Source of the DNA: Spirochaetales bacterium
GTDB lineage: Bacteria > Spirochaetota > Spirochaetia > Sphaerochaetales > Sphaerochaetaceae
DNA length: 28,951 bases
Reading direction: 5' to 3'
NCBI GenBank assembly: GCA_022771185.1
Contig: JALFCJ010000243.1
Span: 1 to 28,951 of the forward strand
Part shown: piece after piece, positions 6,606 through 14,100 of the stretch
Layout of the letters: every line of letters starts with the position of its first letter
Numbering within the stretch: the first letter of the stretch is position 1
Translations under genes and position numbers: made by a program
Notes under the pieces: generated by a model
What the model saw: the letters and a program-made list of their open reading frames with translations, nothing else
The model's database searches: none
What the model was told of the DNA's origin: nothing

Positions 6606-9494
6606 ATGAATAGTGAATTGATAGTTGGGAATACTTATTATGGTTTCCGCCTCTTGGATAAACGTTCCTGCCCTGACTATAGAGGTATGGGATATTTCTT
6701 TAGACATGAGAAGACAAAGATGGAAGTTTACTTTTTGTCTACAGACAACAGCGAATGTTTCTTCTCATATACTGTCTACACTCCACCGGAGAATGATACT
6801 GGCGTTTTTCATATTCTGGAGCATACTGTACTTACAGGGAGTAAGAAATATCCTGTAAGAGATCCTTTCATGGCTCTTAACAGAAATAGCTGTAATACAT
6901 TTCTCAATGCAATGACTTCCCCTGACAGGACGGATTATCCTGCTGCAAGTCCTGTAAAGAAAGATTTTGACAATATTTTCTCTGTATATACAGATGCTGT
7001 GTTTGATCCTTTGTTGAGAAAAGAAGACTTTATGCAGGAGGGAATAAGACTATCAAGCCAAGGTGGATTACACTTTGAAGGTGTAGTCTTTTCTGAAATG
7101 CTTGGTGATATTTCAAGTCATGAGAGTGTAGTCCAGAATGCAACCACACGCCCTCTATATGGTAAAAACTCTCCATATTACTATGAGTTTGGAGGTAATC
7201 CTCCTGATATAACGGATCTTACTTATGAGAAGTTCCTTGAGACTTATCATAAGTACTATGTCCCTGCAAATATTACACTCTTTCTCTATGGCGACTTGGA
7301 TATTCTCGAGAAACTTGAGTTTTTGGATAAGGAGTACCTTTCTCATCGTGATGGTGGAGAGAAGGCAGAGAGGGTCAAATGCCCTGAGAGATGGAGTGAG
7401 CCTAAAAGATGTAGATTCGAAAGCAGTGCAGATGAAGATGACGACACATCATCTATAATGGTCTCATGGCTCTTGGGAGAAGCAGATGACCCATTGGAGA
7501 ATACAATACTTTCCTTAGTCGTGGATGTTCTCTTGGGTAACCCAGGCTCTCCTTTATATAAAAGGATAGTAGAGAGTGGCATAGGAAGGGATATATCTTC
7601 AGAGAGCGGTATGGTAGATTCATATAGAAATTTATCATTTAGCGTGGGGTTCTCAGGTTCAAAAGAAGAAAGGGCTGACGAGGCTGAATCATTTGTATTG
7701 AAAGCCCTCTCCGATATTGTGGACGAAGGAATAGACAGTATCCATATTGAATCCAGCTTAAGGCGAATGGAGTTTAAAATCCAAGAGATAAGCGACGGGC
7801 TTCCTGAAGGATACAGAATCTACTTTACTCGTATCGATAAAGGTTGGACTTATGGAAAGAATCCTTCTGATATGCTCCAGACCCTATCTATGGTAGGTAA
7901 AATAAGGGAAGAGATAAAGAAGGACAATAGGTTTATCGAGAAGTGGATTAAACATAATCTTATTGATAACTCCCATAGACTTCTCTCTGTGATCACCATG
8001 GATAAGAGTGTGCAGGAGAGGATAAATGATGAGATAAGTAAGAAGCTGGAGAAACACAAGGGAGAGTGGAACGAAGAAGAGGAGAGATTATACTTAGGGT
8101 TTGAAGAGGGAGAAGATACAGCGGCGGAGTATGAAAGTATTCCACGTCTTACTATTTCTGATATTCCAAATAACCTAAATACTATTCCTAGAGAAGAGAG
8201 AGGAAGCGTAATAATATCGAAGATGCCATCCGCCTCCATTGTCTACAGTGACATAGCTTTTGATGTCTCTGATTTCTCAGTCGAGGATTTGGAGTATGTA
8301 AGTTTGTTATCCCGCGTAATGCTGATGACTGATGTAGGGAAAATGGATTACTCATCATTTTTGTCTTCCATGCGCTTTGTAACAGGTGCTTTCTCATCTT
8401 TCCTCGATATAGGATCAGATTGTAATGGAGAAGAAAAAGATAGCCTTATTTTTAGGTTTAAGAGTTTATCAGAACACTTCGAGGAAGCATTAGACCTTCT
8501 TTTGAAGCTGGTGAAGGAAGGGAACTTCTCTTCTCCTGATAGAGTGAAGGCGGCGCTTAGAGACATTGAAAGCGACTATGAAGCATCGGTTGTGAGACAA
8601 GCCCACTCCTTTGCCCTAGGGTCTGCATCCCGCTCTCTTACATCTAGCCTCTATACAACAGAAAGGACGGAAGGCCTGATGTTCTGGTATAGAGTGGGAG
8701 AGATGCTGAAAGATGGTGAGTTTGAAAAGACATGTGAGTACCTCTCTCTAATAGCAGAGAAGACATTCACAAGAGAGAGGGTAATTTACCACATAACACT
8801 GGACGAAGAGGGGTGTGAAGAGAAACTAAAGAATGTAGAAAGCTTTATCTCTAAGCTCAATAGCGGCGAAAAGAGAGGTAAGTCTACAAAAGTTGTCCCT
8901 ATGGACGCCAAGAAGAATCTTGGGTACTCCTTCTCTTCTCCTGTTACATATTCTGCTTTGGCAGGAAAGGCTCCTGACGAGGAGAGCAAGGCTACAAGTT
9001 CTATGAGAATGCTGCTATCTATGGTATCCCAGAACTCTCTTTGGTCTCTTATAAGAGAAAAGGGCGGAGCATATGGTGCAGGTTCTGGAGTCGATATCAA
9101 CGAAGACATCTGGTATTTCTATACATACAGAGATCCAAGACTAGAAAAGTCTATTTCCGATTTCTCGACCGCAGTGGAGACAGAGGAGATAACTGATGAG
9201 AAACTAGAGGATGCGAAGTTGAAGATCCTCTCTAGGGACACTAGACCCATGGGCCCTCAGTCCAAAGGACTTTTGGATTTGAGACGATATATCTACAACA
9301 TCTCCGACGAGTTGAGACGTACGCTGAAAGAGAGTCAGTTGGTTCTGACAAAGGAAGAAGTGGAAAGTATAAAAGAAACAATGTTGAAAACCATAGAAGG
9401 GGGAAGCATTACTGTTCTTGCCGGTAGAAAGGCTTTAGAAAACTCAGGACTTTCTTTAGAGATCAAGGCCTTACCTTTTGCAGTGCATAGTTGA
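6606..9494 (+). CDS. M16C metallopeptidase, presequence protease (PreP/CYM1)-like
   Basis: A large clamshell zinc peptidase of 962 residues that degrades unstructured peptides. It has the inverted zinc motif HILEH (69-73), the distal Glu in GVVFSEM (E164), and in the second half the Arg/Tyr substrate motif IREKGGAYGAGSG. Length and the opening VGNTYYGFRLLDK fit the M16C branch. There is no signal peptide, so it is cytoplasmic. The start is uncertain: the frame is open from an ATG at 6558, but the family begins close to 6606. Neither start has a clear ribosome binding site. Using 6606 leaves 83 bp to divergent nfo, enough for promoters. glpK follows after 34 nt. Confidence 0.9.
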   Translation: MNSELIVGNTYYGFRLLDKRSCPDYRGMGYFFRHEKTKMEVYFLSTDNSECFFSYTVYTPPENDTGVFHILEHTVLTGSKKYPVRDPFMALNRNSCNTFLNAMTSPDRTDYPAASPVKKDFDNIFSVYTDAVFDPLLRKEDFMQEGIRLSSQGGLHFEGVVFSEMLGDISSHESVVQNATTRPLYGKNSPYYYEFGGNPPDITDLTYEKFLETYHKYYVPANITLFLYGDLDILEKLEFLDKEYLSHRDGGEKAERVKCPERWSEPKRCRFESSADEDDDTSSIMVSWLLGEADDPLENTILSLVVDVLLGNPGSPLYKRIVESGIGRDISSESGMVDSYRNLSFSVGFSGSKEERADEAESFVLKALSDIVDEGIDSIHIESSLRRMEFKIQEISDGLPEGYRIYFTRIDKGWTYGKNPSDMLQTLSMVGKIREEIKKDNRFIEKWIKHNLIDNSHRLLSVITMDKSVQERINDEISKKLEKHKGEWNEEEERLYLGFEEGEDTAAEYESIPRLTISDIPNNLNTIPREERGSVIISKMPSASIVYSDIAFDVSDFSVEDLEYVSLLSRVMLMTDVGKMDYSSFLSSMRFVTGAFSSFLDIGSDCNGEEKDSLIFRFKSLSEHFEEALDLLLKLVKEGNFSSPDRVKAALRDIESDYEASVVRQAHSFALGSASRSLTSSLYTTERTEGLMFWYRVGEMLKDGEFEKTCEYLSLIAEKTFTRERVIYHITLDEEGCEEKLKNVESFISKLNSGEKRGKSTKVVPMDAKKNLGYSFSSPVTYSALAGKAPDEESKATSSMRMLLSMVSQNSLWSLIREKGGAYGAGSGVDINEDIWYFYTYRDPRLEKSISDFSTAVETEEITDEKLEDAKLKILSRDTRPMGPQSKGLLDLRRYIYNISDELRRTLKESQLVLTKEEVESIKETMLKTIEGGSITVLAGRKALENSGLSLEIKALPFAVHS

Positions 9495-9528
9495 AAATCA
9501 TGTAGTACAATGTAAAAAGGAGCGTTAC

Positions 9529-11040
9529 ATGAAATATATCGGGGCATTGGATCAGGGTACAACAAGTACACGTTTTATTATATTCGACGATAAGAACAAT
9601 ATCGTCTCTTCCTCTCAGCTTGAACATAGACAGATTTTTCCTAAGCCAGGTTGGGTGGAACATAACCCGGAAGAGATTTGGAGAAATACCCAAAAAGTAA
9701 TAGAGGGGGCCTTAGAGAAGGCTGGACTCAGAGGCGACGAACTAAGTGCCGTTGGTATTACAAACCAGAGGGAGACCATAATAGCTTTCGATAGAAAGAC
9801 TGGAAGAGCTTATCATAATGCAATCGTGTGGCAGGACCTGAGGGGCGCAGACTTTATAGACAACGTACTGTCAAAGAATGTTGAAGAGTCGTGGATAAGG
9901 GAAAAGACCGGTCTTTTGTACTCTCCATACTTCTCGGGCTCCAAGATCAGATGGCTCCTTGATAATGTTCCCCAGGTAAGGGAAGGTGTCGAGAAGGGGG
10001 AGCTTGTATTCGGAACTATAGATACATACATGGTTTATAAGCTTACTGGAGGAAAGGCCATAGTAACGGATGTAACCAACGCTTCCAGGTATATGCTTAT
10101 GAATATCAAGACACAAAAGTGGGATCCGGAACTCTTAGATATCTTTGGGGTAAAGGAAGAGAGCCTACCTGAAATAGTGTCTTCTTCAGGAGTCATCTAT
10201 GGAAATACAGACCCTGATGGTCCATTTAAGGCATCGATTCCTGTCTGCGGTATTCTGGGCGACCAGCAGGCTGCTCTATTTGGACAGGCTTGCTTCGACA
10301 AAGGTTCCAGTAAGTGTACTTATGGTACAGGATGCTTCATGCTGGCAAATATCGGTGAAGATATATGCTACTCTAAGCATGGCCTCATTACTACTGTAGG
10401 TTATAGAATAGAGGGGCGGAAACCAGTCTTTGCTTTAGAGGGATCTGTGGCTGTTGCAGGGTCTTTGGTACAGTGGGTAAGAGATAATTTGAAGATGGTG
10501 ACATCTGCAAAAGAACTTGATGAGCTGGCTATGAGTGTACAAGACTGTGGAGGCGTATATATTGTTCCAGCCTTTGCCGGTCTATTCGCCCCGTACTGGC
10601 GTTCCGATGCAAGAGGAGTCATCGCAGGCCTTACAGGTTATGCTTCCCGTGAGCATATATGCCGGGCAGTATTGGAGGCAACAGCTTTCCAGGCTTACGA
10701 TATAGCTTCAGCTATGGAGGCTGACAGTGGTGTTGGGATAGAGAGCTTGAAAGTGGATGGAGGAATGACAAATTCCTGGCCTTTGATGGCGTTCCAGTCA
10801 GACATACTTTCCAAGCCGGTAATAAGACCTGTAATTGTTGAGACCACAGCTTTGGGCGCCGCTTATGCCGCAGGTTTGACAGTAGGTATCTGGAAAGATA
10901 CAGATGAACTTAGAACTTATTGGAAAGAACAGACAAGGTGGACCCCAACTATGGATGACAAGGAAAGGCAAAAAAAGGTAGGATTTTGGAAGAAGGCTGT
11001 TAGTCGCACTTTGGATTGGGTTGCGACTGAAGGGGAATAA
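9529..11040 (+). CDS. glpK: Glycerol kinase
   Basis: Phosphorylates glycerol to sn-glycerol-3-phosphate with ATP (FGGY family). It is 503 residues against 502 in E. coli. Motifs: ALDQGTTSTR at the phosphate-binding start, NQRET (R81, E82), SGSKIRWLLDN, DVTNASRYML, and GILGDQQAALFG with catalytic D245. The start is set by AAAAAGGAG 5-6 nt before ATG 9529; an upstream ATG at 9478 sits inside the M16C gene and has no such site. The loop at about 224-236 reads YGNTDPDGPFKAS. It lacks the GGKGGTRI loop that binds fructose-1,6-bisphosphate in E. coli and the YHFYG-type loop with the PTS-phosphorylated His of Gram-positive enzymes. Both common controls therefore look absent. cdaA follows after 3 nt. 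Confidence 0.96.
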   Translation: MKYIGALDQGTTSTRFIIFDDKNNIVSSSQLEHRQIFPKPGWVEHNPEEIWRNTQKVIEGALEKAGLRGDELSAVGITNQRETIIAFDRKTGRAYHNAIVWQDLRGADFIDNVLSKNVEESWIREKTGLLYSPYFSGSKIRWLLDNVPQVREGVEKGELVFGTIDTYMVYKLTGGKAIVTDVTNASRYMLMNIKTQKWDPELLDIFGVKEESLPEIVSSSGVIYGNTDPDGPFKASIPVCGILGDQQAALFGQACFDKGSSKCTYGTGCFMLANIGEDICYSKHGLITTVGYRIEGRKPVFALEGSVAVAGSLVQWVRDNLKMVTSAKELDELAMSVQDCGGVYIVPAFAGLFAPYWRSDARGVIAGLTGYASREHICRAVLEATAFQAYDIASAMEADSGVGIESLKVDGGMTNSWPLMAFQSDILSKPVIRPVIVETTALGAAYAAGLTVGIWKDTDELRTYWKEQTRWTPTMDDKERQKKVGFWKKAVSRTLDWVATEGE

Positions 11041-11043
11041 AGA

Positions 11044-11865
11044 ATGGTGGAGTTGTTCTCCAGTCTGTCTTCCGCTGATTATTTTAGAATGGCGGCGGAG
11101 ACGGCTATACTTACATTTATCATCTATAAGCTTTATATGGCTGTGGCTGAAACCAGAGCCAAAGAGATTGCTGTATTTATTCTTGGATGGGCTGTTCTCT
11201 ATGGCTTCTCTTACATTTTGAAACTGCAGGTCCTGCTTCTGTTGATGAAGACGCTTTTGGTTCCGATTTTGATGATGCTCATCGTTTTCTATACACCGGA
11301 GTTAAGGCGTTCTTTTACAGGGAACAGGGGAAGAGGGATATTCCGTTCTTCCCAGACATCTGCAAGCCAGTTGGACAGTGTCCTTAATGCATGCGCTACT
11401 CTCGTAACAAAGAAGAGAGGCGCCTTGATTATTTTTCCTCGTCAGACTGACTTGAAGAATATCTATGAAACAGGAACAAAGTTGAATGCAGATCTAAGCG
11501 CAAACTTGATTCTCACAATCTTCGATCACGATACTCCTCTTCATGATGGAGCTTGTGTAATATCAGGAGGAAAGTGTACGTATGCTGCATGTTACCTTCC
11601 TCTCTCAAAGCAGACGGCCATCAAAGATACTTTCGGTACAAGACACCGTGCAGCTTTAGGCCTCTCTGAAGAGTCTGATGCAGTCATCTTGATAGTCAGT
11701 GAAGAGACCGGAGCAATCTCTCTTGCCTATAATGCAAACATCTACTACAACCTGGATTTGGATAAGACAAAGAACATGTTGATCATGCTTCTCTCAGGTA
11801 AGGAAGTCGTACCTCAGGATCTACAGAAGAATGATAACGGAAAGGAGGAAGACAATGCAGAATAA
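11044..11865 (+). CDS. cdaA: Diadenylate cyclase CdaA (c-di-AMP synthase)
   Basis: Makes c-di-AMP from two ATP. It is 273 residues, the same length as B. subtilis CdaA. Three hydrophobic segments (about 18-34, 41-58, 62-83) form the membrane anchor, then the family linker FYTPELRR leads into the DAC domain. The catalytic DGA (D168-A170, in LHDGACVI) and the R-H-R motif (GTRHRAALGLSE, R200-R202) are intact. The upstream gap to glpK is 3 nt. The 3' end overlaps cdaR by 11 nt. The order cdaA-ybbR is conserved in many bacteria; here it is followed by acpS rather than glmM. Firm. Confidence 0.96.
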   Translation: MVELFSSLSSADYFRMAAETAILTFIIYKLYMAVAETRAKEIAVFILGWAVLYGFSYILKLQVLLLLMKTLLVPILMMLIVFYTPELRRSFTGNRGRGIFRSSQTSASQLDSVLNACATLVTKKRGALIIFPRQTDLKNIYETGTKLNADLSANLILTIFDHDTPLHDGACVISGGKCTYAACYLPLSKQTAIKDTFGTRHRAALGLSEESDAVILIVSEETGAISLAYNANIYYNLDLDKTKNMLIMLLSGKEVVPQDLQKNDNGKEEDNAE

Positions 11866-12265
11866 GAATAAATTCTCCTCTGCCGTGTTTGGTAACTGGG
11901 TTGTAAAAGTCTTTTGTTTTATTGCCGCTCTTGCCATTGTAGTTGCAATAAGGTTCTTGAATGTTACAGATAGAGTCGTGACGATTCCTATCACAGTATA
12001 TATAAATCCTCAGAGTCAATATGAGCCTGTTTCATTGGTTCCTGAGTCCGTAGATGTTGTCATCTCCGGAGACGACGATATCGTTTATCTTGTGGACCCA
12101 TCTCTAATAACAGCATCTGTAGACTTTTCTGATGTAGGAGAGGAAGGAATAGCAAGAAGAGTCGTATACCTTGATTACGACAACGATATCTTCTCTTCCT
12201 ATGGTCTGACTATAAAGTCTTCTCCAGCTACAATACGTATTCTCTTCCAAGAGGGAAGTAAGTGA
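11855..12265 (+). CDS. cdaR: YbbR-domain protein, short CdaR-like regulator of CdaA
   Basis: A 136-residue protein with a cytoplasmic N-terminus (about 1-15), one membrane helix (about 17-33: VVKVFCFIAALAIVVAIRF) and a single extracytoplasmic YbbR domain (about 40-133: PITVYINPQSQYEPVSLVPESV..., ending ATIRILF). CdaR proteins usually have three or four YbbR repeats and over 300 residues, so this is a minimal version. It probably binds CdaA in the membrane and modulates its activity. Start ATG 11855 follows AAAGGAGG with ideal spacing; an in-frame ATG at 11831 is less likely. Overlaps cdaA by 11 nt and acpS by 1 nt. Confidence 0.88.
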   Translation: MQNKNKFSSAVFGNWVVKVFCFIAALAIVVAIRFLNVTDRVVTIPITVYINPQSQYEPVSLVPESVDVVISGDDDIVYLVDPSLITASVDFSDVGEEGIARRVVYLDYDNDIFSSYGLTIKSSPATIRILFQEGSK

Positions 12266-12606
12266 TGATAAAAGGCCTTGGTGTCGATATCGTAGAAAAC
12301 AATAGATTTTCATCTTTTCCCAAGGGTGCCTTGGAGAAGATTTTCACTCCTTTCGAGTTAAGTGAAATGGAAAGACGGGTAGACAAGACAGAGTTTCTTG
12401 CCTCCCGTTTTGCCGTGAAGGAAGCTGTAGTCAAAGCCTATGGAACAGGTTTCGGTGCCATTGGAGCCAAAGATATAGAAACAAGAAATGATGATAAAGG
12501 TAAGCCTTTTGTATTAGTAAATGGAGAGAGGAAAGATAATATACATATTTCTCTTTCCCATGAAAAAGAATATAGCATAGCGTTTGCTGTCTTGGAGGAG
12601 CTGTGA
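12265..12606 (+). CDS. acpS: Holo-[acyl-carrier-protein] synthase
   Basis: Transfers 4'-phosphopantetheine from CoA to a Ser of acyl carrier protein, activating fatty-acid synthesis. It is 113 residues. Motifs: GLGVDIVE with the Mg-binding Asp near the N-terminus, FLASRFAVKEAVVKAYGTG with the second metal ligand Glu in the middle, and HISLSHE near the end. ATG 12265 forms TGATG with the cdaR stop; GTG 12262 would add one residue. GAGGG at 12251-12255 serves as the ribosome binding site. It overlaps truA by 4 nt (GTGA). Firm. Confidence 0.95.
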   Translation: MIKGLGVDIVENNRFSSFPKGALEKIFTPFELSEMERRVDKTEFLASRFAVKEAVVKAYGTGFGAIGAKDIETRNDDKGKPFVLVNGERKDNIHISLSHEKEYSIAFAVLEEL

Positions 12607-13445
12607 GCCGTTTAGATTGGCATAGGCCTGAAGTTGTTATGCCTCAAGATAAGAGAAGAATCGCACTCACCATCAGTTATGATGGAACCAAGTGGCATGG
12701 ATGGCAGGTCCAAGATAATGCAGATAGCGTCGAGGGCGAGATAGAGAAGGTTCTTTCTATCGTTACAGGGGAAAATGTATTCCTCCAAGGTTCAGGAAGA
12801 ACAGATAGCGGCGTCCATGCCATAGGACAAGTTGCACACTTTGACACAGAGTCAAAGATCCCTGCAGAGAAATTCAGCATTATTCTAAATACAAAACTTC
12901 CCCAGTCCATACGTATCCTCTCTTCGTGGGAGCCGGAGGGTGTCTTTCATGCCAGATTCACTGCTATGGCGAGAGAGTATTGGTATCTTGTAAAGTCTTA
13001 TGACAATATGCTCCCCTTCGACTCTGGAAGGATAACAGGCTTGAGGGCACTTCCCGATATAGAGGTACTCAATAGTTATGCTAAGCTATTGGTGGGAACT
13101 CATGACTTCTCCACGTTCTGTTCATCAAAAGATATCTGTGAGTCGAAAGTGAGAGACATATATGAATCAGAGTGGAAGATGGAGAAAGATAATTATGGAT
13201 TTCCTCTACTGAAATATAGAGTTGCAGGTAATGCTTTTCTCTATAGGCAGGTGAGAAGTATGGTGGGCACTATGCTGGATAGCGCCCTCATTGGGGAAGA
13301 TAGTAGCGCGTTCCTAGAGAGGCTTGAAGCAAAAGACAGGGAAAAAGCACTTAAAACTGCACCGTCAGATGGTTTGTATCTCTATAGAATAAGCTATGAT
13401 GAAAAAGAGTATCTTTGGTTTGAGGAGGAGTACAATGGACGATAA
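12603..13445 (+). CDS. truA: tRNA pseudouridine(38-40) synthase
   Basis: Isomerises uridines 38-40 in the anticodon stem-loop of many tRNAs. It is 280 residues. The catalytic Asp is D68 in GSGRTDSGVHAIGQVAHF. Other family motifs are YDGTKWHGWQ (26-35), FHARFTAMAREYWY, HDFSTFCSS and NAFLYRQVRSMVGTM. It starts with GTG at 12603, inside the acpS stop (GTGA), with GGAGGAG just upstream; about 14 residues precede the usual family start, so ATG 12639 (MPQDKRR) is an alternative. The 3' end overlaps the next gene by 11 nt. Confidence 0.95.
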   Translation: MSRLDWHRPEVVMPQDKRRIALTISYDGTKWHGWQVQDNADSVEGEIEKVLSIVTGENVFLQGSGRTDSGVHAIGQVAHFDTESKIPAEKFSIILNTKLPQSIRILSSWEPEGVFHARFTAMAREYWYLVKSYDNMLPFDSGRITGLRALPDIEVLNSYAKLLVGTHDFSTFCSSKDICESKVRDIYESEWKMEKDNYGFPLLKYRVAGNAFLYRQVRSMVGTMLDSALIGEDSSAFLERLEAKDREKALKTAPSDGLYLYRISYDEKEYLWFEEEYNGR

Positions 13446-14100
13446 CATTACACTTGAGTGTTTTCTTTCCCTCCTTGATAGAGCGGAAGCCGTAATCGAA
13501 AAAGATAATCTTTTAGAAGAGAGATCCGAGTTTGGGTACTCAGTCAAAGACAAAGAAATAGAGAAAGAAAGTGTAGATCGATTTGAAGAGTTATCATCAT
13601 GCCACAAGTGTAAGGCTTGTTTGGATAGAAGCATATTTGCTGAGCCGATTATGAATCAGAACCCGAAGATTCTATTCGTCTCTGCTATGCCTGAAGGCTC
13701 TACAATATTCTCTTCTTCCTCAAACGATTATTTTTTGAAGTGGATATCTGCCATTAAGCTTACTCGTAGAGATATAGCTCTCACTACTCTCATCAAGTGT
13801 CCTGTAAAAGAGTTCTCAAAGGAGTATGCTGATATTTGCAAAGTTCATTTGAGAGATGAAATGAATATGCTTAAACCCAAAGCAATGGTACTTCTTGGCC
13901 AAAGTGTATCTTCATATATGCTACGTCGCCCTGGCGATATGGACAGCGTATTTAGAAAGCGAAAGTTCTCTGTAAACTCCATACCGGTGTTCTGTACTTA
14001 TTCTCCTCTTGATCTAGTGAATAACAGAGCCCTTCGTGTTCCTATTTGGGAAGACTTGAAGTTTATCTCCTCATTCTTGGGAGAGGGAGAGGTTAAGTGA
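13435..14100 (+). CDS. Uracil-DNA-glycosylase-superfamily Fe-S protein with altered active-site motifs
   Basis: A 221-residue protein resembling family 4 (Fe-S) uracil-DNA glycosylases. Cysteines that could hold a 4Fe-4S cluster are present: CHKCKAC (C56, C59, C62), C122 in LIKCP and C135 in DICKVH. The body follows the family (PKILFVSAMP; LKPKAMVLLGQSVSSYML; VPIWEDLKFI). The two catalytic motifs are changed. The GEAPG motif reads SAMPEG (83-88), losing the Glu, and the HPS motif (usually TYHPSALL) reads TYSPLDLV (188-195), losing the His. It may be a non-canonical glycosylase, a damage-binding protein or an inactive relative. Start ATG 13435 follows GAGGAGGAG and overlaps truA by 11 nt; the 3' end overlaps priA by 4 nt. 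This places it in the same translation unit as a replication-restart helicase. Confidence 0.72.
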   Translation: MDDNITLECFLSLLDRAEAVIEKDNLLEERSEFGYSVKDKEIEKESVDRFEELSSCHKCKACLDRSIFAEPIMNQNPKILFVSAMPEGSTIFSSSSNDYFLKWISAIKLTRRDIALTTLIKCPVKEFSKEYADICKVHLRDEMNMLKPKAMVLLGQSVSSYMLRRPGDMDSVFRKRKFSVNSIPVFCTYSPLDLVNNRALRVPIWEDLKFISSFLGEGEVK

